A stretch of 64,000 nt of DNA from an uncultured Prolixibacteraceae bacterium (GTDB taxonomy: Bacteria > Bacteroidota > Bacteroidia > Bacteroidales > Prolixibacteraceae). Of this stretch, positions 50,905-60,327 are shown in pieces. Each line of letters begins with the position of its first letter. The first letter of the stretch is position 1. The position numbers and the translations under genes were made by a program. The stretch is from contig CALGIG010000015.1 of NCBI GenBank assembly GCA_937915865.1, positions 124,001 to 188,000 on the forward strand, written 5' to 3'. Under the pieces are notes generated by a model that saw only the letters and a list, made by a program, of their open reading frames with translations, was not told the DNA's origin and did no database searches.

Positions 50905-52848
50905 TTATTTCGTGATTCCCTCCCAGCTATCAGTTCTGAATGGATTCGCCGGAAGATCGGCGCTGTTGTATAGGTTTAAATCGGCAGGATTATAAGCCCA
51001 GCCATAACGAACGGCCACTGGTGTTTTTACTTCGTCAGACGAAATAACTACTGTATTTTTGCCTGTCACTGTTGCTTTGGCCCAATGAAAAACCTGGTCG
51101 GCGCCTGCCACAGCAAAGCCATTTACGTAACCGTATTTGTTTTTAACTTTTAACCCTTCGGCTGAATGCGAGAAGCTGATAATTGCTTTTGAGCCTTCAA
51201 CTTTCATACTTTCATAAGTTGGTCCGGTGTATTCCAACTCTTTTCCGTAAGTAAGTTTAAGTGCATTCAGGGCTAACCGTTTTCCAACGTCCTGCTTATT
51301 TTTAGGATGAATGTCTTTGGCTTCGCCGATATCAATGGCCGATGCCATTCCGGTATTTGTCACTTTTAAAGTCATGGTTTGAGCTTCGCGCAATTCGGCC
51401 CAGGTGCTTTGCGCTGGCTGATCGGATGGCGCCATATAGTTGGCCAGTTGTACAAAATAGAACGGAAAATCGCCTTCTTTCCAGTGGTTGCGCCAGTCGG
51501 CAATCAGGTTGGGAAATACGCGCTGGTATTGTTTGGCCCGGTCGGCATTTGATTCGCCCTGGTACCATATTGCCCCGCGAATTCCCATGGGAATAATTGG
51601 ATTAATCATTCCATTGAAAAGAAGGGTGGGATAATCATTTGGATTTACATCAACATTGAATTTAAAGACTTCGGTGAATTTAAATTTCCACGGGCCAACT
51701 AAGCTTATTGTTGCATCTTTTGTTTTGACGTACAAATCTTCCGGTTTTCCCCAGATTCCGCCATCACCACGGTCGTCGGTTACTTTCAGAGCGATAACAT
51801 TCGCGCCTTCGTGAAGGGCTGATGCGGGCACTTTGTAACGGCGTTCATCGCCCACATATCCCGAATGCCCAACTTCCTGTCCGTTTACCCAGCAAACGTC
51901 GGCATCATCAATTTTGGCAATCGAAACCAATACGCCCGACAAAGTCTGTTCTTTGGTTAGCTGGAAGGTTTTACGCATCCAGGCAATGCCGTCAAGTCCG
52001 ATGAATCCCTGTTTTTCCCAATAGCCGGGCGAATTGATGGTATTCCAGTTACTATCGTCGAAATTTTCTTTTTGGTAGCCCAGTTCAAGGCCATTGTCTT
52101 TCTTCGGAAAAGTTCCGCCCAACAGTTGGCTAACTTTCTCCTTCAGCATCACTTCCCGTTGGGCAAAATCGTATTTCTGAAGTTCTTCCAGTTTTGCTTT
52201 AAAATCCGGGTCATTTTTTATGGTTTCCTCGCTGGTCCAGGTTTCTGCTACAGTTCCGCCCCACGAATTGTTGATCAAGCCAATAGCTACATTCAATTCC
52301 TGGTTCAGTTTTCTTCCAAAGAAATAACCAACTGCCGAAAAATTAGGTACAGTTTTAGGTGAGCAAACAGTCCATTCGCCTGTTTCAAGATCGCTCATTG
52401 GTGTTTTCGAAATCTTTTTTTCGACGGTAAACAAGCGGATATTCGGATAGTTGGCTTCGGCTATTTCGTCATCAGCATTAATCGCCCTGTTTACCTGAAA
52501 TTCCATGTTCGACTGGCCCGAGCAAACCCATACTTCGCCAATCATGATGTTGGTTAGCTCAATTGTATTTTTTCCTTTCAGGCTAAGTGTATAGGGCCCG
52601 CCATATTCCATTACCGGAAGTTTAACTAACCATTTGCCATCTTTTCCGGCCTTGGTTTTCACTGTTTTCCCGTTCAGTGATACAGTCACCGATTCGTTTT
52701 TATCGGCCCAGCCCCATATCGTATTTTCAATTCCTTTTTGCAAAACCATATTCGAACTAAAAATTCGTGCTGGTTTTACATTGGCCTGACTGGCAAGGGT
52801 TAATATCGCCAGCAATAAAATTAAGATTAGTTGTTTTGAATATTTCAT
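50905..52848 (-). CDS. Sialate O-acetylesterase-like (SASA) carbohydrate esterase with inserted beta-sandwich
   Basis: I chose the ATG at 52848 (647 residues, signal peptide MKYSKQLILILLLAILTLA). The in-frame ATG at 52869 would place the start codon inside the palindrome. The nucleophile motif VCSGQSNMEF (Ser113) and GLINNSWGGT belong to the PF03629 esterase fold, as does IWYQGESNADR. The catalytic His is in DIHPKNKQDVGKRLA. A GH2-like sugar-binding sandwich is inserted (about 265-375; VCWVNGQEVGHSG, LKVTDDRGDGGI). It removes O-acetyl groups from sugars; the name does not imply sialic acid in this context. Confidence 0.88.
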   Translation of the reverse strand: MKYSKQLILILLLAILTLASQANVKPARIFSSNMVLQKGIENTIWGWADKNESVTVSLNGKTVKTKAGKDGKWLVKLPVMEYGGPYTLSLKGKNTIELTNIMIGEVWVCSGQSNMEFQVNRAINADDEIAEANYPNIRLFTVEKKISKTPMSDLETGEWTVCSPKTVPNFSAVGYFFGRKLNQELNVAIGLINNSWGGTVAETWTSEETIKNDPDFKAKLEELQKYDFAQREVMLKEKVSQLLGGTFPKKDNGLELGYQKENFDDSNWNTINSPGYWEKQGFIGLDGIAWMRKTFQLTKEQTLSGVLVSIAKIDDADVCWVNGQEVGHSGYVGDERRYKVPASALHEGANVIALKVTDDRGDGGIWGKPEDLYVKTKDATISLVGPWKFKFTEVFKFNVDVNPNDYPTLLFNGMINPIIPMGIRGAIWYQGESNADRAKQYQRVFPNLIADWRNHWKEGDFPFYFVQLANYMAPSDQPAQSTWAELREAQTMTLKVTNTGMASAIDIGEAKDIHPKNKQDVGKRLALNALKLTYGKELEYTGPTYESMKVEGSKAIISFSHSAEGLKVKNKYGYVNGFAVAGADQVFHWAKATVTGKNTVVISSDEVKTPVAVRYGWAYNPADLNLYNSADLPANPFRTDSWEGITK

Positions 52849-52864
52849 GAGGTATTTAATTTTT

Positions 52865-52921
52865 ACCACATAGGCACATAGGTCACATCATTTTTCTATG
52901 TATTCTATGTATCTATGTGGT
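52865..52921. repeat. Palindromic spacer element, family P, copy 1
   Basis: ACCACATAGGCACATAGG pairs with CTATGTATCTATGTGGT across a short AT-rich centre. The same arms recur at 60253-60322. It fills the gap between the GH92 and SASA genes. Confidence 0.85.
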
Positions 52922-52928
52922 TTGTTAT

Positions 52929-55250
52929 TTATTTCACTCCCCATTTTTTGTTGGGTTTGCCGCCCATTTCGAAAACCAGTTCACCACCCTTATTTATTTC
53001 GGCATTGGTGAGAATGGTTGTGTTCACCGGTTTTCCGTTCAGCTTAACCGACTGGATATAGATGTTTTTATCGGTCAGGTTGTTGGCTTTCACGGTCAGG
53101 ATTTTTCCATCTTTTAGCTGAAGTTTTCCTTCTTTAACCGACGGCGCCCCAATAGCATACTGGCCCGAACCCGGACAAACCGGATAGAACCCGAGCGATG
53201 AGAAAATGTACCAGGCCGACATTTGTCCGCAATCGTCGTTGCCGCATAAACCATCGGGTTTATTCAGGTACATGGTCGTCACAATCTGGTGGATGCGTTC
53301 CTGTGTTTTCCAGGGTTTGCCAGCCCAATTGTACATGTAAGCCACGTGGTGACTGGGTTCGTTGCCGTGCACATAGCAGCCAACCAGACCTTCGCGGGTA
53401 ATGTCTTCGGTTTCGGCGAAATATTTATCGGGCATATACATGGTAAACAGCGAGTCGAGGTGTTCGCAGAAACGTTTGTCACCGCCCATTTTCTGGATGA
53501 GTGTTGGAATGTCCTGCGGCACATATAACGAGTAGTTCCACGAGTTTCCTTCAATAAAACCTTCGTTGGCGGTGTGCATCGGGTCGAACGGAGTTTTCCA
53601 GTTGCCTTTGGCATCTTTGGCTCCCACGAAACCAGTGCGTTCGTTAAAAAGGTTTTTCCAGTTTTGGGCGCGTTTGCCAAATTGTTCAGCTACAGCAGTA
53701 TTGCCAATTCCTTTGGCCATTTGGGCAATGGTCCAGTCGTCGTAGGCATATTCCAACGTCATCGACGATCCCACAGCATTTTTCTCATACGAAACATAGC
53801 CGAGGCTCATGTAGTCGGGTAAATTTCCGTAGTTTTTATTGGTAGCCGACGAAACGCAGGCCTCCAGCGCATGGTTAAGGTCAAAACCGCGTATGCCATT
53901 AGCCCAGGCATCAACAATAGCCGGAACGGCGTGGTAGCCAATCATGCACCAGTTTTCGTTTCCGAAGTGGCTCCAAACCGGAAGAACATGATGCACGCTT
54001 TGGTCGTAGTGGGCCAGCATGGAGTTAATCATATCCGACGCACGCTCGGGCTGGATGAGCGTGAACAACGGGTGCAACGCGCGGTAAGTATCCCACAGCG
54101 AGAAAACAGTGTAATTGGTAAATCCTTTGGCCTGATGAATGTTGTGGTCGAGACCGCGGTATTTCCCGTCAACATCCATATATTGAATCGGGTTAATAAA
54201 CGTGTGGTACAACGAAGTGTAGAACGTTGTTTTCTTTTCAGGTGAAGCGTCGATAGTAATGCGGCTCAGTTCGCTTTGCCATTTGGCTTTTGCTTCGGCG
54301 CGTACTTTCTCGAAATTGAAATGTGGAACTTCGGTTTCCAGGTTTTTCAGTGCGCCTTCGGTACTTACCGCCGAAAGAGCAAATTTGATTTTTATCTTTT
54401 CGCCTTCAGCAGTTGAGAAATCGAAGTAAGCTTTCAGGTTTTTACCGGCCATCTCGGGGAAGTTGTGTTTCTGATCAAATTTTCGCCAGAAGCCTTTGTA
54501 AACCAGATCTTCATCGTTCCGGCAACCGTAATTTTTGATGGGTTTCGAGAAAACCATGGCGAAATACAGGTAATTCGTGCGAGCCCATCCGCGGGTAATG
54601 CGGTAGCCGGTTACCAGCGTGTCGTTTTCAACACGAACGTACGACCAGAGCACTTTGCCGTCGTAATTATACAAGGCGTGGTTCAAGTCGAGAATGATGT
54701 GGGCGTCGTCGGTTTTCGGGAATGTATATTGATGAAAGCCAACATGCGTGGTGGTGGTCATTTCAGCATCGATTTTATAATCGTCGAGCATTACTTTGTA
54801 ATAACCGGGTTCAGCTTTTTCGGTAGCATGACTGAACCGGGAACGGTAGCCACTTTCAGGCTTGTCGGCGGTTCCTGGATTTAGCTGAAGTTTGCCAACG
54901 GTTGGCATAATCAGGAAATCGCCCAGATCGGAATGCCCTGTTCCGCTAAAATGCGTGTGACTGAAACCCACGATGGTTTTGTCGTTGTACTGGTAGCCAG
55001 CGCAATAGCGGTAAACAGTTCCGGTGTATTTGCCATTGGCGGCATACGGAATGGTATCGTTGTCGGGGCTGAGTTGTACCATTCCAAAAGGCACACAGGC
55101 GCCGGGGAATACGTGCCCCATTTCTTTGGTACCAATCAGCGGATCGACATAGCGGGTTAAATCTTCGGTTGCGTTTTGGGCTTTCATCGGTTGAAAACTC
55201 AGGCATAAACCCATCAGGAAAGTGACTTTCAAGAGGTTTTGGAATCTCAT
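52929..55250 (-). CDS. GH92 alpha-mannosidase
   Basis: The protein has 773 residues with a signal peptide (about 1-24). The N-terminal beta-sandwich opens YVDPLIGTKEMGHVFPGACVPFG and MVQLSPDND, the clearest GH92 signature. In the catalytic (alpha/alpha)6 domain are SLWDTYRALHPLFTLIQPER, HGNEPSHHVAYMYNW (acid Glu) and CGNDDCGQMSAWYIFSSLGFYPV (calcium site and base region). The C-terminal strands end near residue 773. GH92 enzymes are calcium-dependent inverting exo-alpha-mannosidases. Length is normal for the family. It lies downstream of GH106, separated by the family R repeat. Confidence 0.95.
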   Translation of the reverse strand: MRFQNLLKVTFLMGLCLSFQPMKAQNATEDLTRYVDPLIGTKEMGHVFPGACVPFGMVQLSPDNDTIPYAANGKYTGTVYRYCAGYQYNDKTIVGFSHTHFSGTGHSDLGDFLIMPTVGKLQLNPGTADKPESGYRSRFSHATEKAEPGYYKVMLDDYKIDAEMTTTTHVGFHQYTFPKTDDAHIILDLNHALYNYDGKVLWSYVRVENDTLVTGYRITRGWARTNYLYFAMVFSKPIKNYGCRNDEDLVYKGFWRKFDQKHNFPEMAGKNLKAYFDFSTAEGEKIKIKFALSAVSTEGALKNLETEVPHFNFEKVRAEAKAKWQSELSRITIDASPEKKTTFYTSLYHTFINPIQYMDVDGKYRGLDHNIHQAKGFTNYTVFSLWDTYRALHPLFTLIQPERASDMINSMLAHYDQSVHHVLPVWSHFGNENWCMIGYHAVPAIVDAWANGIRGFDLNHALEACVSSATNKNYGNLPDYMSLGYVSYEKNAVGSSMTLEYAYDDWTIAQMAKGIGNTAVAEQFGKRAQNWKNLFNERTGFVGAKDAKGNWKTPFDPMHTANEGFIEGNSWNYSLYVPQDIPTLIQKMGGDKRFCEHLDSLFTMYMPDKYFAETEDITREGLVGCYVHGNEPSHHVAYMYNWAGKPWKTQERIHQIVTTMYLNKPDGLCGNDDCGQMSAWYIFSSLGFYPVCPGSGQYAIGAPSVKEGKLQLKDGKILTVKANNLTDKNIYIQSVKLNGKPVNTTILTNAEINKGGELVFEMGGKPNKKWGVK

Positions 55251-55362
55251 ATTAGTTGATATTTAGTTGTTTTTGCGCCGCAAAGGAAATACTAAATCTG
55301 CACGGTTGTTCATTCCTGGCGATGATTATGTTTCTAAATTTTTGTCTGAAATACTGAATATT

Positions 55363-55524
55363 AAGTAATAGGAATAATTTATTGTCGTATTTTTTAGTAC
55401 TCACCCCACGTCCGCTAACGGACGTCCCCCCTCTCTATTTTGTAGAGAGGGGAAAAGCGAGCGTTGCGAGCTTGGGGTGAGTCAATAAAACAACGAAAAT
55501 ATAATACGACATTTATTTATTCTT
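55363..55524. repeat. Palindromic element, family R, copy 4
   Basis: The left outer arm AAGTAATAGGAATAATTTA with TTGTCGTATT is almost identical to copy 3. The inner boundary is ACTCACCCCAC (55399) and TTGGGGTGAGTC (ending 55483). A CCCCTCTCTA/TAGAGAGGGG hairpin lies inside, and the right outer arm is TACGACATTTATTTATTCTT. It sits in the 285-bp gap between GH106 and GH92, 11 bp from the GH106 stop. Confidence 0.85.
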
Positions 55525-55535
55525 AAAACTATTTA

Positions 55536-58500
55536 CTATTCTCCACTTTTTAATATCCTTACCGGCCCGATTAAACCCGACTTTAGCAATGGCATATCTT
55601 TTTTATAATACCGGTGCGTGGTAAAGGTGTAGCGCTGGCTGGGCCGTGGCTGATTGTTCAGGAGCCATTCGGGCCATTTTTTGTCTTTTACGCCGTCGTC
55701 GGGGTAATTTTCGTCGCCAATCAGGCGGTTTGCCCACAGGTTTGCCACTTCAATTTCGAGCTGGTTCTCTCCGGGTTTCACTGCGGAAGTGATGTCAATC
55801 CGCCACGGTGCGGTCCATAGAATGCCTAAATCTTTGCCATTCAATTTTACCTTGGCCATGTTGTTTACTTCGCCCAGATCGATGAAAAGTTCAGTGTTGG
55901 TTTTATTTCCGGTGTAAGTAAATGTCTTTTTGTAAGTTGCTATTCCTGAATAGTATTTAATCCCTTCTTCGGGGCGTTTGCTCCAATCGTCGAGCGAGCT
56001 GAAGGTGATTGATTCTGGTCCGCCCCAGCGTGGATCGAAAGCCAATTGCCAGTCGCCAGTCAATTCCTGCACAACAGAGGTTTGCAACGGCGATTTGAAC
56101 GCTGGGAGATTGTTGTCTGTAGTTTCGCTGAAGACAATAAAATAGCTTTGGTAGCGGTCGAAATCCAGCGAAATGGTTGTTTTTCCTCCTTCAGTTTTTG
56201 ATTGCGAAAGCGAATAGCTTTTCCCGTTAATCGGGTCCCATAATTCGGCAAATCCTTTGGTAATCCTGAACGTACAATCTGCCTGCTGCGGTTGATTAGT
56301 GCGGTTCGAAACAAAATAAATGTCTTTATTAGCCAATGTTTTGTGGATGTAGCGAACTTCGCCGGTTGTGGTAAAATCTTCGGTAATGTTCATTTGTTTC
56401 AGGATGGCTTTTGTAGCGTCGTAAGATGGGTAGATTTCGCCCGGAGCGTATTTGTTCAGGTTTCCTCCTCTGTAAATTATTCCTTTGCCATATTTGACTG
56501 ATACAATTTTCGCCGGAATTTGTGTGGACTGCCAAACCGAAAGTACTTTCTTTTTAATTTGCACATCGCACTGCGGGTAGCCCACCAAACTTGGCGACTG
56601 AACCGGCGGATTACCAATAACCGTGGCCCCTTCGCGAACCAAAGAGGCTATTTTATCGAGCAACGCAGGAGTCATGGTTTTGCGGTTGGGAAGCACCAAA
56701 ACCTCGTAACTGGCTCCACCGGGGAACACTATTTTATTATTACTGACCGAAGCTTTGCTGATGAGCAATTGGGCTGAGCATCCATCGAAATTGTAGCCTT
56801 TGTGATCAGGAATAGTGTCGTTGCCGTCCATAGCCGATGCTGGAGGTAAAAATACATGCGGGGCTCCTTCAGGAATGAGATACAAAATGTCGGCTACTTT
56901 GCGGCCCTGCTGTAGCATGTGCGAACATCGCGAAACGTAGGTGTGGTAGGCCGAAGCCATTGGCCACCAGGTTTGCCCGCGATCCCAGTGAACACCATAT
57001 TGGGCCATTGTCATTCCGGGCTGGTACTTGTCGTCGAGCGGTTTGTGGGCAAACGTGTGATAAACAAAGCGGTTAACACCGGTACAAAATGCCCAGTCGC
57101 CCTGATTTTTTATCACTGTCGGATAAAGTTTCCAGGCTTCCCACCATTCCGAAGTAAACGATTCGGCACCCACAACCGGCGCGCCGATGATGTTGGCAAT
57201 CGATGAGGCTTCGATGCAACTGAAAGCTGTTTTAAAACCAAAGCCTTTGCCCCAGAATTCGCACATCGGCACATCGGCAGCCGAGCCCAGGTCGAAATCG
57301 GCACAAGGGTTCATGTCATAAGGTTCTATCGAGAGGCGGAACCCGTATTTTCGTCCGTATTTTTTAAGGTAAAGGGCGTGGTTTTCAACAACAAGTTCCT
57401 GCCCTGTCTGGCGCAAATCCCAGAGAAAGCGTTCGCTTAGTTCATCATTTCCAACAATTTGACCGCTATACACAGGGAAATAGGGAAGCGGGTCGTAACC
57501 TCTTCGTTTCTGAAATTCCTTTCGGAAATTGGCTGTCCAGTTTTGTGCGCCCATTTCCCAACTATCGATATGGAGCATATTCCAGCCAGCGCCATCGGAC
57601 GTTTGCGGATTGTCTACTTTTTTCAAAAGCTTACCGACATATTGATCGAGATGGTTGCGAAAAGCGACTGTATCAAATTTGTCGCACTCGAAACCAAGCC
57701 CCGGATAAGGTGCGGGCCGTGTAACTGCTCCGTTGTTACGGCTTCCAAAGCGCATGATCGTCCATTTTCCGGCGGGTGCTTTCCAGTTTAAAGTTCCGTC
57801 TTTTTGCAGAAATTTGCTCAGGTCGATAATTTTTTTTGGATCGATTGCTGCCTGCACCGGAATTTCGGAATTGGAGAGCGGCTCAGGTAAAAACGGTTTT
57901 ACTCCTTTTTTTGAAGAAAACGGCTCGCGATAATACAATGCTTTTTCGTCGATGCCCGGAATTTTTGTATTGTTGGCAGGTGTTGGAAAAGCCAGGACAA
58001 AAGCGTCATCATAATAATCGAGCCATTGCTTTTTCAGGTCGTCGGTTAATGTTTTTTCGCCGAAATAAGGTTTGCGCGGATCGGGTTTAGGCAGTTGAAT
58101 GGATTTTACGGTTGGTCCCGAAACTTCGGTAACCGAATACACCAAATGCTGCATCGATTCGGCTGGTTTTACCCAGGGACCGCCGCTTCCGCTCCATCCC
58201 GGGCCAATACCCAGGGTGAATGTCATGCCCAGTCGCTTGGTTTCGCTTACGGCATGCTTAAACAACTCCTGCCATTGGTCGCTCATAAAATCGATCGGGC
58301 CGCGCGGAACGCCGATGTTCACTTCAAGGAACAAAACATTCCCGATCCCGGCTTTTTTCATCGATTCAAGGTCCTTGGTCATTCCTTCGCGCGACAGGTT
58401 TCCATCCATGAAATACCAGTAAACGCCCGGGCGAACCGAGTCAGGCGGGTTTACAAACGTTGCTTTCAGGTTGTCTGCCTGTGAAGACGACTTTTCAACC

Positions 58501-58574
58501 TTTCGGGTTTGCGCAGTTACTCCTGAAACGAGGAGAGAAAAAGCTGCCAGTGCAATGATTTGTTTAAGTTTCAT
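55536..58574 (-). CDS. GH106 alpha-L-rhamnosidase
   Basis: The protein has 1012 residues with a signal peptide (about 1-21). The N-terminal segment FVNPPDSVRPGVYWYFMDGNLSREG, then MTKDLESMKKAGIGNVLFLEVNIGVPRGP, is typical of GH106, as is LGIGPGWSGSGGPWV. The long barrel is followed by accessory beta domains and a C-terminal GH2-like sugar-binding sandwich (about 880-1005; ELFIDLGEVNNMAKVKLNGKDLGILWTAPW). Full length matches the family. It removes terminal L-rhamnose from pectin-like or other rhamnosylated glycans. Confidence 0.92.
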   Translation of the reverse strand: MKLKQIIALAAFSLLVSGVTAQTRKVEKSSSQADNLKATFVNPPDSVRPGVYWYFMDGNLSREGMTKDLESMKKAGIGNVLFLEVNIGVPRGPIDFMSDQWQELFKHAVSETKRLGMTFTLGIGPGWSGSGGPWVKPAESMQHLVYSVTEVSGPTVKSIQLPKPDPRKPYFGEKTLTDDLKKQWLDYYDDAFVLAFPTPANNTKIPGIDEKALYYREPFSSKKGVKPFLPEPLSNSEIPVQAAIDPKKIIDLSKFLQKDGTLNWKAPAGKWTIMRFGSRNNGAVTRPAPYPGLGFECDKFDTVAFRNHLDQYVGKLLKKVDNPQTSDGAGWNMLHIDSWEMGAQNWTANFRKEFQKRRGYDPLPYFPVYSGQIVGNDELSERFLWDLRQTGQELVVENHALYLKKYGRKYGFRLSIEPYDMNPCADFDLGSAADVPMCEFWGKGFGFKTAFSCIEASSIANIIGAPVVGAESFTSEWWEAWKLYPTVIKNQGDWAFCTGVNRFVYHTFAHKPLDDKYQPGMTMAQYGVHWDRGQTWWPMASAYHTYVSRCSHMLQQGRKVADILYLIPEGAPHVFLPPASAMDGNDTIPDHKGYNFDGCSAQLLISKASVSNNKIVFPGGASYEVLVLPNRKTMTPALLDKIASLVREGATVIGNPPVQSPSLVGYPQCDVQIKKKVLSVWQSTQIPAKIVSVKYGKGIIYRGGNLNKYAPGEIYPSYDATKAILKQMNITEDFTTTGEVRYIHKTLANKDIYFVSNRTNQPQQADCTFRITKGFAELWDPINGKSYSLSQSKTEGGKTTISLDFDRYQSYFIVFSETTDNNLPAFKSPLQTSVVQELTGDWQLAFDPRWGGPESITFSSLDDWSKRPEEGIKYYSGIATYKKTFTYTGNKTNTELFIDLGEVNNMAKVKLNGKDLGILWTAPWRIDITSAVKPGENQLEIEVANLWANRLIGDENYPDDGVKDKKWPEWLLNNQPRPSQRYTFTTHRYYKKDMPLLKSGLIGPVRILKSGE

Positions 58575-58605
58575 GGTTGTTGTTTTAGTTAATTGAACAT
58601 GGAGC

Positions 58606-58652
58606 GGAAGCCGGAGAATGGAGAGCGGAATTGCCTCCTTTCTCCATTTTTC
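58606..58652. repeat. Palindromic spacer element, family Q, copy 1
   Basis: CCGGAGAATGGAGAG pairs imperfectly with CTCCTTTCTCCATTTTTCC. The related element at 62801-62876 shares CCGGAxAATGGA. It ends at the GH28 stop codon, between the GH28 and GH106 genes. Confidence 0.65.
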
Positions 58653-60233
58653 CTATTTCTTCACAATTCCTTTATTTTGATCTACCTGCATTTTTACGTT
58701 TTCAAATTTTTCTCCTGAAACATTATTCAGGAAGATAACCGGCATTTCTTTGGCCGTTGGAATTTCGACTGCATTCAGGCTGATGCCTTTTACATCGTCG
58801 AACACCATTGCCGGGCGAAAATCATCTTCTTTGTAGCTGATTTTCACATTTTTCATCTGGATACCTTCGGCATGGCGCACATAAAATCCCCAGGCCGGAA
58901 GTTCGCCAAACATCGAGAATTCAGGATAATCGTCTTCGTTTTCAGGAACAGTTGAAACTGCATTAAGCGGGATATAAGCAACTTCTTTGCTGGCTGCCCC
59001 GGCATAAACGATGCTGATATTTTCGAGTGTGACACCCTGAATGTTGTGTCCCGGAATCCCGACAATTGACGAAGGTAATAAGTTATAAGGCAACCACGGA
59101 TGGCCGAAGAAAGGATAGCCCGATTTGCGTGCCGGAACTTTTTGTTCCCAGGGGCGATAATGGTCAGGCGGACCTTCTTTGGGGTAGCCCTGGTCGGGTT
59201 TGTACAGCGGAATTTCGGCAGTTACATCGGCAATGCGTACGCCCTTTAACGTTCCGGGAACACCTTTTACATTGCGGTGGCCAAGCCTGATGAAAATGGA
59301 GTTTCCGGTATTCGTAGCTTTCACGCCCTGAATGTCAACATTCTCAATGTGGCCGCCGTCAACGGTTTCGATGGCAAGGGCCGAACGATAGGTGTCGAAA
59401 ATGGTCAGGTCGCGAACTTTGATATTTTTGAACCCTCCATGTGAGGCAGTTCCCATTTTAAACCCACTGGCGCTTGAACGGATTGTACAGTTGGCGATGT
59501 AAACGTTGTCGCAGAACTTGCCGGGCGTTTCCGATTTAAGGCAAATCCCATCGTCGGCAGCATTCACAAAGCAATTGGTTACTTTCACGTTCACGCAGTC
59601 CGAAATGTCGATGCCGTCGTTATTCCAATATGCCGTACTTTCTACTTTAATCCCGTCAATCGTCAGGTTGGTGCAATTGATATAATCCTGAACCCAGCTG
59701 GCTGCATTTTTCATCTTCACTCCTGAAATGCTTACCTGGTCGCAATCTTTGAAAATAACCAACATGGGTCGTGTTCCTTCCGAAGGGCGTTTGGTAAACC
59801 AATCGGGAATATCTTTAACCTTTCCAGCCCGCAGGTTAGCAATCACATCACGCATCAGTTCGCCCGATTGGCCGTCGATAACACCCTGACCGCTGATGGC
59901 AATGTTTTTTTGGTCCTTAGCCACAATAAAAGCCATAGCCACCGGATTTTCGTAGTCCATCCGTTTGACACTTCCCAGCAAACAGGCCCCTTTATCGATG
60001 AAAAGGTTTACGCCCGATTTCAGGAAAAGTACACCTGAGGCAAAATTCCCCGGGGGGACAATCACTTTTCCGCCGCCATTGGCTGAAGCTTCGTCGATGG
60101 CTTTTTGTATAAACGGAGCATTGTTGGTTTCGCCGTCGGCTATAGCTCCATACTTGGTTATCAGGTAATCTTTGGCGTGCGTATAGCTGCAAAATGCAAA
60201 AGCAGCAAAAGCGACTAATAAAAATCTTTTCAT
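58653..60233 (-). CDS. GH28 polygalacturonase-family glycosidase
   Basis: The protein has 526 residues with a signal peptide (MKRFLLVAFAAFAFCSYTHA). A right-handed beta-helix starts ITKYGAIADGETNNAPFIQKAIDEA. Catalytic landmarks are YWNNDGIDI (Asn205, Asp206), AADDGICLKS (Asp227, Asp228) and TASHGGFKNI (His265), replacing the classical NTD, DD and GHG. The RIK tripeptide is not kept exactly, so the enzyme may act on rhamnogalacturonan or a substituted galacturonide rather than plain homogalacturonan. Inverting hydrolysis of GalA linkages is the expected activity. Confidence 0.9.
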   Translation of the reverse strand: MKRFLLVAFAAFAFCSYTHAKDYLITKYGAIADGETNNAPFIQKAIDEASANGGGKVIVPPGNFASGVLFLKSGVNLFIDKGACLLGSVKRMDYENPVAMAFIVAKDQKNIAISGQGVIDGQSGELMRDVIANLRAGKVKDIPDWFTKRPSEGTRPMLVIFKDCDQVSISGVKMKNAASWVQDYINCTNLTIDGIKVESTAYWNNDGIDISDCVNVKVTNCFVNAADDGICLKSETPGKFCDNVYIANCTIRSSASGFKMGTASHGGFKNIKVRDLTIFDTYRSALAIETVDGGHIENVDIQGVKATNTGNSIFIRLGHRNVKGVPGTLKGVRIADVTAEIPLYKPDQGYPKEGPPDHYRPWEQKVPARKSGYPFFGHPWLPYNLLPSSIVGIPGHNIQGVTLENISIVYAGAASKEVAYIPLNAVSTVPENEDDYPEFSMFGELPAWGFYVRHAEGIQMKNVKISYKEDDFRPAMVFDDVKGISLNAVEIPTAKEMPVIFLNNVSGEKFENVKMQVDQNKGIVKK

Positions 60234-60252
60234 GATTTAACTGAATTGTTTA

Positions 60253-60322
60253 ACCACATAGGCACATAGAGTACTTAGTTTTATGATTAAAATTCTATTG
60301 TGTCCTATGTATCTATGTGGTT
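60253..60322. repeat. Palindromic spacer element, family P, copy 2
   Basis: ACCACATAGGCACATAGAG at 60253 pairs with CCTATGTATCTATGTGGTT ending at 60322. The arms are nearly identical to 52865-52921, but the centre differs. It fills the 94-bp gap between GH78 and GH28. Confidence 0.85.
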
Positions 60323-60327
60323 CATTA

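Noticed and set aside
50905..52848. SASA esterase as evidence for host sialoglycan foraging
   Set aside because: The family deacetylates many plant and microbial sugars, and the neighbours are rhamnose, galacturonate and mannose enzymes.
52849..52869. Upstream start of the SASA esterase gene (MVKIKYL lead)
   Set aside because: The lead is encoded by the edge of the family P palindrome and spoils the signal peptide; the start at 52848 fits better.
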